Part shown: positions 48,001-61,085 of the stretch, in pieces
How positions within the stretch are numbered: the stretch's first letter is position 1
Layout of the letters: each line of letters begins with the position of its first letter
NCBI GenBank assembly: GCA_002197995.1
Contig: NGZR01000005.1
Span: 3,596,001 to 3,660,000 of the forward strand
From: Gaeumannomyces sp. JS-464
Taxonomy: Eukaryota > Ascomycota > Sordariomycetes > Magnaporthales > Magnaporthaceae
Reading direction: 5' to 3'
DNA: 64,000 bases
Translations under genes and position numbers: made by a program
The notes under the pieces: model-generated
Told to the model about the DNA's origin: nothing
Databases searched by the model: none
Seen by the model: the letters and a program-made list of their open reading frames with translations, nothing else

Positions 48001-51000
48001 GCCCTAGATCTGATCCTGGCCGGGATCATGCCAATCATAAACGACCCGAAGAGCGACGTCCTGGACGACGAAGAGGGTGCCGACTGGGTTGCCATCGAGC
48101 AAGTTTGGCGGGTGATTCTGACCACCACCAACCCTGCTCTGGAGCAGCAAGCCGTCGAGTTGCTCGTGAACGACATATACCTCAACAGCAAATCTATCCG
48201 GGCCTTTTCGCACCACCGGGCCAGGAAGGTACATCTCGGATTTGTCGACAGGTGTCTCAAGCAGCTCTTCTCAGCAGCAGCACAGCTCAAGTCCTTCGGC
48301 AACCGCCCGACCACCGGCGACGATGAGCCTATGGTGACACCTTCTAACCCGGCCTTGGTCCAGGAGCAGTCACTCTTGTTCGTGCGCTCGCTTGCTGTGC
48401 TGCGTGAGTTTCACACCCTGTACAGCCGGTTGGGACATTTCGCGACCCCTGACCTGAGGTCGCTGCCTCTGGCATTGCCCAACGGCGTCGAGGGAGACTC
48501 GGCGGAACTCAAGTTTCAGTGCTTCGACGGAGACAAGCATACCGACGTGAAGGAGCTGAACATTGGCCGGCGAAACACGGCGGCGTCTTTGCTGGCGAGC
48601 CTGAAGAGGTGACTGGCTTCGAAAATTACAGGATCTACTACCGCGGGCAGCCGTTCATGCCGCAAGAGGCCGACATTTGCAAGTCTCTGGAGGATTTGCA
48701 TATTCACAATGGCTTGATCTTGGTCAAACGGGAGGCCGCACCAGCCCCCACGGGCCGGATCCGGCCGGGTGCCTCGCCCGTCGAGATTGAGATCCTGTCG
48801 CATTTTGACAAGCTTTGGGAATGTCTTAGCATGGATGCTAGTTTCGCCACTGAGGTAAGAGCTATTTCGCTTCCCACGAGAAACGCGCTGTTTCCAGATG
48901 TAAAAGAGCGAAAGGAGACCAAGTAAGGCAACAAATAGGTACTGACTTTGTTGGGCCCACCTCTAGATCTACCAATTCCTTGGCAGGCTTCCCGCCGATG
49001 ACCGTATCCTGAGTGTCATCGGGGATTCTTCCAAGAGCCCGACCGAGGTCTTTCCGGTGGGACAGACTTTCAAGTCTCTCTATGCCATCTTCGCCATGGA
49101 GGAATTTCTCCGATCTCGCCGGCGTGCGGTCGAGTCGGCTCCAGCACATGACCGAGAGGCGGCAATACGCTCCTACGACGACGCGCTCAAGAGGATATTG
49201 TTTTTGTCGGTCGCCGCCATCCGCAGCCACGACGTTATAGAGAGCTGTCCCACCTTCATCAACCCCGGCACGAATCTGAGGGTCTACTTGTCCACGGTGA
49301 TCATGAACCTCATAGTTGCCATCCTGAACGACCCCCGCACCTGCAACCGCGGCGCCCAGCTCATTGTCTCCAACAGCAGCGTGGCCCCCGTCGCTCCTGA
49401 AATTCTGGCGTGTGTAGATGGTGACCTCGTCAGGCGCCTTATCACGTTGCTCGTTTCCAATGCGGCCATGCGAAACACCGCAGACGCTGCGGTAAAGCTA
49501 TCCAATGTCCTGCTGCAGGCGATACTCGACTGCGCTGTCTTATCACGAGTCTGCTGGACCGCTCTCACTGATTCGACCGAAATGCCTGCGATTATCGCGC
49601 GGCTCATCCTCCGGGAGCCGCGCCCCATGGCCCGAGCCTTGGTGCGAGAACTGATCTTGATCAAGTTCAGCAGGCGAAATAGGTGAGTACATCTTGCACT
49701 CTGTTCCGGTCATGTGCTTGATTTGCGCAAACTCTGACAACACTTGCCCGACAGCTATCCTCCAGTCTCCTCGACCGAGGTGGAAGAGTTCTTCTGGCCA
49801 CTCGCCTGCAACCTGGTGCCCGCCGCGATCGAGCAACGCTTTCAGTGCGACGAAGTCTTCACGTTATGGCTCGACATGTTCAAGTCGATGAAAGACTCGG
49901 GATCTGCCATACTGGACATGCAGCTGCTCCTCAATGTGACATCTGACCTGCTGCTGTCGTACGAACCCGAGGAGGACATTACCCAACCGGATTCGCCCGA
50001 CCTGGTGGCGTTCAATCTAGCACAGATGTTGAGGCAGATTCTCATCATGTCAGAAGATAGCTCCGGTGAACACGGGCTCGTCCGGAGAAGGTAAGAAACC
50101 CTATAATGGATCCCTTTCGCTCAGCCATTAACTCATGTCTGCGCAGGGACCTGGCACACAAGATCTTCTGGAAGCACCTCTTCCCTGAGTGGCACACCGG
50201 CGCCCGCCGTCCTCTTCCGCGGCTGGTGCACTACCCGCAAACGAGGGTTTATCTGTTCGATTCCATGCTGGCTTCGATAGGGAACGATACGGAGCTGCTG
50301 GAGAGGCTGATCCAAGACCTGGATAGACTGGTCCCACTCGAGGCCGGCGACAGCGAAGATCCCTACCACTACGACCTCCCTTTCGGGTTCGAGCGTAGCA
50401 AGGCGATTCGAGCTCCGTGCGGATATGTCGGGTTGAGAAACCTGTCCAACACGTGCTACCTGAACTCGCTCTTCACTCAGCTCTTCATGAACGTCGGGTT
50501 CCGGAAGTTCATCCTTGAAGCTGATGTTCCGGACCGAGAGTATTCCCAGAAGCTCCTATTCAACACCCAGACCGTGTTTGGCTTTCTTCAGAATAGCCTA
50601 CGGCGATTCACCGACCCGCAGCTCTGCGTGGCCAGCATCAAGACATATGACGACACGCCGATCGACATCCACAACCAAATGGACGTGGACGAATTCTACA
50701 ATCTGCTCTTCGACAGGTGGGAGAGCCAGCTGCTAACGCCCGAGAGCAAGAAGGAGTTCAGAGCGTTTTATGGTGGCCAACTGGTGCAGCAAGTCCGCTC
50801 GAAAGAGTGCGAGCACATCTCAGAAATCCTCGAGCCTTTCTCGGCGATCCAGTGCGACATTAAGGGAAAGAGCAGTCTCCAGGAAAGCCTACAGGCCTAC
50901 GTCCACGGCGAAATCATGGGGGCGATAACAAGTACAAGTGCTCAACCTGCGACCGGCACGTCGACGCTGTGAAGAGGGCCTGTCTGAAAGGATATACCGG

Positions 51001-53494
51001 ACAACCTCATTTTCCACCTGAAACGGTTTGACTTCAACCTCCGATCGCTGACGCGCAACAAGATCAATGACTACTTCTCGTTCCCAACAAGGATCGACAT
51101 GCGCCCTTATACGATCGAGCATCTCAGCAATCCGTCCGAAGAGAGCGCTCCAGACATTTTCGAGCTTGTGGGTGTTCTCGTCCACTCTGGAACGGCTGAA
51201 TCCGGGCACTATTACTCCTATATCCGCGAGCGGCCCACATCAGGCCCGGGCGAAACCTGGATCGAATTCAACGATGACCTGGTGTCTCAATGGGACCCGG
51301 CCCATATGGAGGCGAGCTGCTTTGGCGGCCCTGACCTGCGCAACCCATACGATGGGGCCGGCCAGCCTTACGACAAGACCTACAGCGCCTACATGCTGTT
51401 CTACCAGCGTTCTTCTGCTCTGGCCAAGGAGCAACAGGCTCTGGCGCAGGTTGCGGGTTCTAGTCCGCTCCGTGTCCCAATGCCGGACGATCTGCTGGCG
51501 CATATTCAAAAGGAGAATATGTCCATCCTGAGACGGCACTGCCTGTTTGCGCCATCGCACATCTACTTTGTCTGTACCGCGCTTCTCGCCTACCGAAACG
51601 CCACGGCAGGTGACGCAAACGCTCATCGCCAAGGAAAGCACAAGGTTGCGATCCACATGGCCATTGGCCACCTCGATCAAGTAGCATCTCGACAGAAGGA
51701 TGTGCCCGACTTCGATCGGATCCTCAGCAACCTCATAACATGGTTGTCGGACTGCAGCGAGTGCGCCGTTGAGATTCTCACATACTTCAGCGAGCGGAGG
51801 ACAGCCTTCCGGATGTTGCTGCAGCGGAACCCCGACAGTCGCGTCCGCACCAACAGCGGAGAATTCTTCCTGTCCGTCATACGGGAGGTGAAAAACACAT
51901 CTCCGGCCCTTTATGGTGGATCGCCTGGAAATCCAAACTCCTTCGATCAAAACCTCATGGTGCACCTCACCATAGGACTCATTGGCGAGCTTTGGGACCA
52001 CTTCCACATTCACCTCCGATCCTGGCACGAGGTCTTTGGCTTCATGCTCGCATACGTACAACTTGGACGACAGGAGATGGGCTTGTTCTTGGACCAGAAC
52101 CACCTGAGGAGACTGGTGCTGGTCATTGCGGCCGACACGAACGACCCTCAGATGCAGTTCGCCCGCATGGCAACAACGGTGTCTAGGAGGCTTCCAAACC
52201 GCCCTCCTAGCTATGAAAACGTCATCGGCCTCATCAGTGTGCTCCTGGAGAACCTGCTCCCGCCCCGGGGGACACAAGCGCATGATCGTAGCGAGTTCCA
52301 GGCGCCCGAACATGGGCTCATGACATCTCGCTACCTGGCAGCCTGCCAAGACCCACCCGCACCTTTTGAGATAACGAAGCAGGAGCTCGGGCTAATCGGG
52401 AAGGACTGGGTCCGAAACCAGGGCAATGTTTTTGTGGACAAGCTGCTCATGATCAACCAGAACATGCCAGCAACAGAGTCCATTATCGAGTCGCTTGTGC
52501 GGCTCAGCATGATAACGGAATACAAAGTGCTGACAACATTGGTGGTGGCCATTAACGGTGCCATTGTGTCCCACCTCAACCAACCGTTCCTCCGAGCGGC
52601 AGTCGTCTTCTGCCGCAGGAGCCGCAACCCGCACCGTATCAACGAGCTGTTTACGCACATATGTGATCAGTGCAGATCACTCAACAACAACGAAGGAAGG
52701 GCCTTTCTGGACTTCTACCGGGACGTGTCGAGGTGCTGAACATCTCCGGCCAGCAGGAACCCCCTCCCTTCGCCCGTGATGGTCTCGCAAACCTGCACAA
52801 ATGGGTGCCTTCTATGCTTGGATACTACGAGCCTCAGGTGGGGAGCGACGTGTTTGATTTCCTGTATTCGGAAATCTTCACGTACGGCCCTGGGACGGAC
52901 TTCGACGACGATGCGGGAGGCGTGGAGCGGAGCGAGGTGCTTGATCTCGCAGCCCAGCGGGTGGCCATCGAGTCGTTGAAGCTTCTGAAGGCGAACTATG
53001 TCCTCCGTGGGAACCAGATCCAGAAGCAGATCTTCCAAAACTTCGAGCAGCTCTTTGACGACACCGACAAGTATTTCGAAAAAGACCAACTCGGCGGCAC
53101 TGGGCACCTAGACGAATCGCGACGAGAGGAATATCTGGCATTGAAGCGAGGTATGGCTTATGCGACATTCTGCATCCCCCTCGACCTCCTTTTTTATTTC
53201 TTCTCCTTTTCTCGTGGCAAGTGAAGGTTGCTGACTCGCTTTGTCTGTTTACAGATGTTCTCGAGCCGCTGCAGAAGCTTACGGTGGAGGACATAGAGGA
53301 TGACGCCTCCGGTATGTCGCTGGATGACGAAATGGCAAGCCCTGGGTCGTCGATAACCCTCGCAAGTCACTAACCTGACCGGCGCCCGCGCTGAAGAATG
53401 GGAAAACTCGTGTGGATCATCCGAACAGATGGACAGTCTGGGAGACTTCAGCATGCAGGCAACGGGTGATCTTGGCGACGGCGACCTCCAGTAA
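45080..53494 (+). CDS. Giant ubiquitin-specific protease (USP9X/USP34 class), six frame breaks
   Basis: Cysteine protease that removes ubiquitin from proteins. About 2,600 aa after splicing seven introns: 45849-45909, 46064-46146, 48855-48966, 49683-49754, 50091-50146, 53151-53254 and 53312-53396. An acidic, Ser/Pro-rich N-terminus of about 250 residues precedes a long helical-repeat scaffold. The catalytic domain has the Cys box GYVGLRNLSNTCYLNSLF (Cys codon 50454), a zinc-ribbon-like KYKCSTCDRH, LIFHLKRFDFN, and the His box HSGTAESGHYYSY (His codon 51207) with WIEFNDDLV. A further helical C-terminus ends at TAA 53492-53494. Apparent indels: extra G in G5 46876-46880; extra G at 46889-46890; missing base near 48605-48609; missing base in G5 50918-50922; extra base at 50987-50991; missing base near 52724-52728. 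Protein similarity continues in the shifted frame after each break, so I favour consensus errors. If they were real, the longest product would lack the protease. Confidence 0.9.
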
Positions 53495-56400
53495 AGCAAC
53501 CCGCGACAAGGATGAGCAATATCAAGTGTTACGACAACGACAACGGCCATTACCACTATCACTACTACCGCTACTACCCCGCTACTACCACACTACTACC
53601 ACCACCACTACTACTACAGAATCTGGGTCCGACTCTATACGCCTGTCGTCCCGCCCTCCGTACTAACGGGTTGCCTTAACGACGGGATGCACCCTGATCA
53701 GCACACTATGCGTTTCGATAACGAGTTTACGATGTTATGTCGGATAGAGAGAAAACAACGCGGCTCTCCATTCACTTCGTCTTATTGTTTGTCTTTATTT
53801 TTTTTTCTTTTTCTCGTCTTGGACTTTCCACCCTTTTGCCCACATGGGCATTTTTACTCTGGTCCTCCCAAATCTCTACTCCAGGTTTTTTCTCTTGCCC
53901 CCTTAATTGTCGAGACCTTGGGAGAGGATTCTGATCTGATGTCTGGCAGTTCATCCATGCCACCAAGGGGTTATCCGGAAGCGAGGAGTTTGGGTCCACC
54001 ATCACAGTGAAAAGAATTAAGAGGGGGGAAACAAGGGAGCACGTGCATACATTGTTTTGGCTTGGCGTCCTGGTGGAAATCTGCAGCACTGAAGGCAAGC
54101 ACTGGCTCATCACTGTCGGTCTAGACCGAGGTGTGTACGGGACCTTGCTTCGTGTTCTTATTTCCTATTCCATTCCGGCTGCCTTTTGCTTTCTCTTCTT
54201 CAGTCTTTGTTTTCATCCACGTAAGTACCTAATGACGGGCACTGCACACAGCACGTGCTCAGACCCTACGCACCCCAGTAAAGATGGACTTGGGGCAATG
54301 GGACGGCTGCCCCAGGCACGAGCCGAGGCCGAGTAGAGCCAGAGTATAAGGAAGACAGGGGCGTGAGAAGGAAAGAGAATAGAGAACAGGCTGGTGTCTG
54401 GAAACCGCGCCGTCTGAGGCAGCACACGCAGTTTGACTCGCCGTTCGAGTTTGACGTGGCTATGAAGTAGCAGTCGTCAACTCTCGTCGCTATGATCTTT
54501 CCTCTTTGGCACGTTTGGCATCACGCTTAGACTTTCAGAAGCCACTTTTGTGTGGGGTGCTGGGGCGACGCGCTTGAAGGACCCGCAATGTGCATATGAC
54601 ACAAGGCGAACCAGTTCGTGATAGCGCGGCCGTGGCCCAGGGAGGCTCGCTAAGAATGCATTGGAACTGGCAGGCGCCTGACATGGTGTGACTCGGTACA
54701 AAAATAACGAAATACGCTTAAAAAGGCCTGGGCCAGTGGCAGATCAGGCACGGGCATGAGCGCTGCTGCTCAAGCGCGCTCGCTGGGAGGAGGACCACCG
54801 GATTGAAACCAGCTTGCTCGTGATGGGATTTCAAGTTAGCTACTGTGTTTCCTGATGTGACGACTCTGACGAGTCGAGCCCCATGGCACTGACAACAGAG
54901 ACATGGGGACGGACTATGCTTAGGAAGTGATGAAAATAAGTGAAAACGGCATCAAATGTCTTGCCGCGAGTTTGACCGGGTACGTAGCAAGGCATAATGT
55001 GTGCATGTATGATGTTATCCAATAAGCTCGTGCGAAACCGCCACCTCGCAGACGGGCACCCAGCCAAGGATTGCTAGAAATAGGTGGCAATCTACAGTTT
55101 AGTCGCCCGGGAGCTAGGCCGGGCGGGTGTGAGGGGAACGAGAAGGCGATTTTGATTGACTGAGCGGGCGGGCCGCTCCTCTTGGCTGGCATCCTCCCGC
55201 ATGCAGGACGCGGTCGCGAGCGCTCACTGGAGGTTGTGTGTGCGTGTGGTGGTTTGTGTACATTAGGGTGATAGGTTGGGTTATCCGAGCGAGCAAAGCT
55301 GTCGAGACGGGGATCCCTCCGAGTCGGCTTTGTTTCTATTTTGGACGGCGGGCCATCATGCAGGCCCCATCCACACACATACACACAAAAAGAAACCCCT
55401 GTCCGATCACTCAACAACCCTGGGGCGGATCTGCCGGGCCCCTGCAGGCTTGGGTGGCTGTCGGTTGGGCGGAGAGTGCTTGGCTAGCGGCCGTCTTGGA
55501 AGCAGGCAGGAAAAGAAAGGCCTATCAGCGTCGATGTGTGATGTGATGAGTGGCGGGCTGGAGGAGGGGAATGGAAGAGAGGGGAGGACCCCTGATTATC
55601 ACCAAACCCCGCGGGCGCTGGACCGCAAAAATAGCGACTTTTAGCCGCCGACGACTGAGACCCCAAACTTTGGCAGTGGCCCCCAAACAGTCGGGTTTGC
55701 TTTTCATTCGTGTTTACTACCAGGTAGGTAGGTGTAGCAATTTGTCTCGCGGCCTGCCGACGCAGCCGTGATTGTGACGAGACAGAACACGCATCCTTGG
55801 CTCAATTTCAGGCGTGATGCTCCGTGCATCCTGGCCGCAGTCGAGCTGGAAGAGGAGCCAGTCGCTGTCGATGGGTCTCGCCCCAGTTGCCCGAAGACGA
55901 AGCGATGGGCCCAAAGCAAAAGCAAAGAAGGTGTCTGACCGACTCGCTCGGTGCAAGTGCCTTCAGTGCACAGCTTGTGGGTTTGCATTCGAAGCAGGTA
56001 GATAAATCCATCCGATCGGTCTGGAGAACACGGCAGCCTAACAGGAATCGTGAGACGACGCGTTCGGCTCTTGTGGGTGGCAAGGGGATGATGTGAGGTT
56101 CGCTATGGCGAGTCCACACTCACTAAGTGTGCCTTGCGATGTGGATTACTCCAGCGGAATCCCACAACAGATGGGAAGCTGAGTTGGGACGATGGATCGC
56201 AAGTCAACGCCTTAACTCGCCTCAAATGATGCCCGAGTCGGGCTGAGTGGCTTTTGCAGTGTGGCCAAGATCCCCACAACCTTAGTGCGCCCAAGATTGG
56301 AAGCCAAGTAAGCGTGCTGGCCTGGCCTCATGGGTGGGTGGACCCGCCTGTCACGGCCACGGCCACGACCCAGCTTACGCCATCGCACTCACAGCGTGTG

Positions 56401-57244
56401 CTCGCGGAGGCGAAACGAAACGGCTGGGGGCCCAGTGAATCCAGGGACCAGCAGACACGGCACAGGCACACCCAGACATCACGCTTTGAGACGCCAGACA
56501 GATTGGCATTGACGCGTGCGATCGGGCGCGTGCTGGACTGAGAATCCCTGATCTGCGAGGCCTGTGCCAAGGCCGCGACATGCAGCATGTACCGTCGGTC
56601 CGCCAGATGTCAGATCGATTAAGAACCTATGGGAAGAAGAAAAAAACATGAAACAGCACCATTCGCATGCCGCCAAGCCTCAGATCTCTCCAGTCCTTCC
56701 AGAAGCAAAATGTGCCCTTGTTTCAGAACCGCTGCTGCTGCTGCCCGTAGACGCTGTGCCTTTTTTTAATCCACTCTTTTTTTGGCTTCCCCGTTTTCCT
56801 TCTTGCTTCTTACCCCTTTCGGCACGATGTTTCGTTTCAAACTAGGTTCCCGACAGCACGCCCTGGCAGTTGCAGGATTAGAGTGGGGGGGGGGGGGGGG
56901 GGGGTCCCTGCACGCTCTTCCAAATGCTCCTCTCGTGCTATTACTGTAGACCAGTAACCAGGGAGCTGTAGTAAACATCACACACAGTCATCCGCACACC
57001 CCCATCGCTATATGTATATCCACCTACCCACTGCCGCTCGTCTTCGGTGTCTCAACCCCAGATCATCGACATCATCATCTTCGCCATCATCCAACAGTGT
57101 CTGACCGCAGCAGCCGGATAAGATACCCTAACCATAGACTAAAGCCTGACTGCATCATCTTCTGCAAGCAAACAACCAGACAAACAGACAAACGCATCGC
57201 CTCTTTTCCAAGAGCGCCGTCTCTTTCCATCTTAGACAACAGCT
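53495..57244. other. Intergenic region, no gene recognised
   Basis: About 3.7 kb. It opens with an ACT/ACC-type microsatellite (about 53,550-53,615) in the 3' region of the ubiquitin hydrolase, carries a CAGGTAGGTAGGTG stretch at about 55,721-55,734, and has a G20 tract at 56885-56904. The last 200 bp before 57245 is an ATC/CAT-rich leader. No frame is family-like. Confidence 0.6.
56885..56904. repeat. G20 mononucleotide tract
   Basis: Twenty consecutive G, the only long G or C run in the window, about 340 bp upstream of the next start codon. Able in principle to form a G-quadruplex on the plus strand. Confidence 0.9.
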
Positions 57245-59110
57245 ATGTCGTCACTCAAGGGCAGGATATCCGCGCCCCTCGAGGCCGGCACGTCCTCCTC
57301 GACGCCCAGCATCTGCCTCCCCATGTGGACGCGGCTCTCCAGTACGCCTCCAAGAGGCTAGCACGGAAGGGCATGCACATCACCCTCGTCGTCGTGAAGA
57401 GGGAAGAGGGCGAGGCACCCGAGGCGCGCCCGACCCTCCAGAGCCGCAGCATGTCCGTAGCCACAAGCCGCGACAGTGACGACGACTGCGACGGCCTGAT
57501 CCCCATCATGCTCGCGCCTCCGGCTGCCAGTGCGCCGCGCCGCCCGTCCATCATGTCCACCGCCCTCGGGCGCCTCGGCAGGTCCAACACCCAGCGAGCC
57601 TGCCCAGCATGGCAAGGCCCGCCGCCAAGAGCCTCAAGCGCAGCGCGTCTTCCGACAGCCCCAGCATGGCCCCTAGCAGAAGCCGGCCGCCGGGCTCCCC
57701 TGCCCGCCGGCCACTCCCGCCATGCCCATGTCGGCCGCGTCGACCGACGTGTCGGGCACGACGCAGACGGCGCCCAACCCCTTTGGCATCCACCTGGTGC
57801 ACACGCAGGAGCTGGACGTCCGGGCCGAGCGGGTGCTGCGCCAGACCATCGACAAGGCCGAGCGCAAGTTCGCCATCGGCACCGACTGGCTCCCGCACGC
57901 CGTCGAGCCGGCCGAGCGCGGGGCTGGCCGACCTGCTCGTGCGCCGCTCCGTGCTCCAGAACGAGGTGCTCTTCTCGGCCGACGGCCTGACGCTCCTGTC
58001 GCTGGACCACCTGTACACCTTCAAGCGCGCCCTGGCCGCCTACACGCGCTCGGGGTGCCAGCACCGGCTCGAGGACGCCGTCGACGAGCTGCGCCGCTGC
58101 GTCCTGGCCAACGGCCGCCGCCGCCTGCAGCGAGCCAGCTGATGCGCGTCTACCCGGGCCTGTCGTTCGCCGAGCACGCCCTGCTCGACGTGACAAAGAT
58201 GTACCGCCGCGCCTACGGCGGGCCCGTCGGCGACACGGGCATCGAGTGCGACCCGCTCAGCTACAGCCCCGTCTACGAGGCCGCCACTGTCATCGCCTCT
58301 TCGTCGTCGTCGTCGTCGTCGCCCGACAGCAGCAGAGTGCAGCTGTCCCGCAGGAACTCGGACGTGCCCGAGCTGCCGCCCCTGGTGCTCGGCGACAGCG
58401 CCGCCCACATCATCAGCCAGGCCGCCTCTTCCGCCGGCATCAGCGAGCACGACGAGGACCTGGCGGCCGTGTCCAAGATTGGCGAGTTCGTCCGGTCCGA
58501 GCGCATGTCGGTCTCGTCGTCGTCGACCGTGTCGCGCTCCGCGCCCTCGATGCCGCCGACGCCCACCACGCACAGGCCGTCGGCGTCCTCGACAAGGGCA
58601 TCAGTGGCGCCGGTGCTCAAGCTGCAGACCTCGTTCGGCGAGGCCGGGGCGGCGGCGCCCCCGACCGTCGTCGTGCCCGTCGACGGCTGGGAGAGCCAGA
58701 TCGGGGTCGCCATCACCACGGGCGAGTGGGACGAGGCGCCCGAGTCGGCTCTGAGCGGCGAGGTCGACCTGGACGACTACTTTGGCGCCGGCGGCGCCGT
58801 CGTCGACGACGGCTCTCTGACCGCCCGCCCTTCCAAGCGGACCCCCAAGCTCGCCATGCCCAACTGGACCGTCCCGGCGGCGACGACGACGGCGGCGATG
58901 GCGACGACGGGCACCATGTCCCTCATCGACGAGGTCATGCTGTCGCCCTTTGGCGTCTCCGGCTCGGCCCGCAACTCGAACCAGTTCCTGGAGCCCGCCG
59001 CGCCCCAGGGCTACGACGACGTCTCGCCCATCACCAGGGGCGAGTGGGAGTTCCTCATGGGCGCCGGCGACAAGTGGAGAGCCAGGACGGCCGCCGTCGA
59101 GACGTGCTAA
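57245..59110 (+). CDS. Conserved fungal protein (DUF7582-like), five frame breaks
   Basis: Function unknown. The start MSSLKGRISAP at 57245 must shift once to reach RGRHVLLDAQHLPPHVDAA and YASKRLARKGMHITLVVVKR, the conserved N-terminal block. Later conserved blocks are FGIHLVHTQELDVRAERVLR, DKAERKFAIGTDWL, LADLLVRRSVLQNEVLFSA, LTLLSLDHLYTFKRALAAY, LEDAVDELRRCVL and VTKMYRRAYGG. I recall this combination from a family filed as DUF7582; that label is from memory. The C-terminal half is Ser/Ala/Thr-rich with a polySer run (TCG repeats, about 58,297-58,320). Apparent breaks: missing C in C4 57275-57278; missing C in C3 57590-57592; missing C in C3 57703-57705; extra G in G4 57920-57923; missing base near 58127-58131. 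Corrected length is about 621 aa, one exon. All five breaks fall in the conserved half, in GC-rich runs. Confidence 0.72.
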
Positions 59111-59730
59111 ACAGCGCACTCGCTCTCGTCTGATCATTATTTTTCTCTTGTTTCTCTCTTTCCTTTTTGTTTTCTTCTCTCCACGAAGCCGGCCTTGATG
59201 GCAGTGGGTAGCATGGCGACGCGATACCGGGGACACACGCTCTATGATAATGTGGCATTTTGTTGGGAAGGATGGGGTTTTTAGCATCAAACCATAGCGA
59301 GGAGTCGGCGCTTGTCGTTTTTGCCTTGTCTTTTTGTCGTTTTCCGGCGTTTGGATGCATGTTTGCTCGATGCCCAAGGGCTCCAGCATTCCGCTGCATT
59401 GTGCACTACTTAGACAGGAATACCCTCACCAATGCAGTTTGTTATACCTGAAGCGCATGACTGCTGCCACGTGATGGATTGTGAAGTTTTGCAAGACACC
59501 GGTCTTTGATTTTGACCTTCTATCGTTCTGGGAAGGTATCTAAACAGTTGGCACTCGGCTACCATATAGAGGACGAGCTCTGTGATCGTGGGTGTCTCGA
59601 TAACCCATTATACCCCTTTCTCCTTCGGGAGACGAGTCACATGGACGCTGTGTGCTGATATTGTATGCACCCGCCTACTATACACGAATACCGAGAACAA
59701 TCATGACGAGAAGCCAAGCGGGGAGCCAAA
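59111..59730. other. Convergent 3' region, no gene
   Basis: About 620 bp between the stop codons of the DUF7582-like gene and the leftward PRCC-type gene. T-rich near 59,140-59,180. Nothing else seen. Confidence 0.65.
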
Positions 59731-61085
59731 TCACCGCCACCCGTACCTCGACGAGGCCTCCTGCTGGGTGGACTTGTTTTTTGCGAAGCTCTCCTCGAGC
59801 GCCTCCTTCTGGCTCTGGACGAGCGTTGACGAGCTGGCGCAGGCTGTGCTTGCCGGGCGCGATGCCCTTGACGACGCGGGCGGGCGCCTGCAGCTCGCCC
59901 GAGGCCCGCATCTCCTCGTTGGCGCGGTACTCGCGGTCCAGGTCGAAGCTGATGACGCGCGACGCCGTCGCCGCCTGCGCCGCCGCCGACCCGCCCCGCC
60001 CGAACAGCTCGCGCCGCGCCGCGGCTGACAGGCCGAGGTCGTCGGCGATCACGTCCAGGGACTGGCTCGCGGCCGCCGGTGCCGATGTGGTTGGGCCGCC
60101 GCCGCCGCCTCCTGGCGCCTGGTAGGATGCGTAGTCCGAGTAGACCGCTTCTCCCGTCGTCGGGTCCGTGACGACGTCCTCGAAAAGGGGCTGATAGCCG
60201 CCTTCGGCCGCGGGCGGCTCCTCCGCCTGCGGCGCCTCGTCTGCCTCGTCGGTTCCGAGGAGAAGAGCGAGACCTTTTTCTTCTTGGGCGCCTCGGCGGG
60301 CGCCGCGGCTGTCGTAGCGGCGGCGGCTAGAGACGAGCCGGCCGAGGAGGAGCCCGCAGGGAGGACCGTTGCCGGCTTTGTCGCTGCTTTTGGCGCCGAC
60401 GAGGCAGCGGCCTTGGCGCCGCTCTTCTTGGCCGACTTCCTGGCCACCGACAGCGGGCGGAACATGAGCGGCTTGCCCACTAGCTTCACCTCGCTCTCGG
60501 GCTTCTGTCCCTCGGGTATCGAGGGGCCCTGCTGTTGCGGCCCCTGAGACTTTGGCGCGGGCAGGTTCATGCGCACCCCCGCGCCCGCTGCTGGCCTGCC
60601 CGGCGCAGAGCCGGTATGTGCGTTTCCAAAATCATCGACCTCGTCGTCATCGCCGCCGCCGCCGCGGGATGGAGGGGGCTCCCGGCTGAAGGCCGCCTCG
60701 GCGCTGGTCTTGAAAAACGAAAATGGCAGTGGCTGTGCCGAGGAGGAGGAGGAAGAAGACGATGATGGCTGGGATTGCCTCGACGCGGTGACGGGGGCGA
60801 CGGTCTTCTTGGGCGGGGGCAGCGCGGACCGGAACGCGCTGAAGCGGCCTCCGCCGCCGCCGCCGCCGCCGCCGCCTTCGGTCCTGGCGCGCTTCGCGGG
60901 CGGCTCGTCCGAGCCGGCCGAGGCGGATGGTAGGTTCACGATGATCTTGCGGGGTTGGCGCGGTCGACGAGCTTCTGCGCGGTGGTGGGCGGCTTCGCGG
61001 AGGCGGCTGATGGGGGTGGCGGTGCGGGCGCGGAGGCGGCCTCGTTCTCCGAGTCGGAGTCGGAGTCGTAGTTGACCAGGGCCAT
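59731..61085 (-). CDS. PRCC-type protein (mitotic checkpoint/splicing-associated), three frame breaks
   Basis: Homologue of the PRCC family, described as MAD2B-interacting and spliceosome-associated; nuclear. The start at 61085 gives MALVNYDSDSDSENEA. After one correction the sequence continues KIIVNLPSASAGSDEPPAKR, then polyGly and polySer stretches, MNLPAPKSQGP, SEVKLVGKPLMFRPLSVARK and APKKKKVSLFS. After a second correction it runs GGYQPLFEDVVTDPTTGEAV, then the C-terminal core VIADDLGLSAAARRELFG, RVISFDLDREYRANEEMR and GIAPGKHSLRQLVN. After a third it ends EALEESFAKNKST..SSRYGWR at a TGA (59731-59733). Order and spacing match the family end to end. The breaks lie near 60946-60954 (missing base beside G4), 60250-60262 (missing base) and 59818-59830 (uncertain, extra one or missing two bases). 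No intron needed; about 450 aa corrected. Confidence 0.85.
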
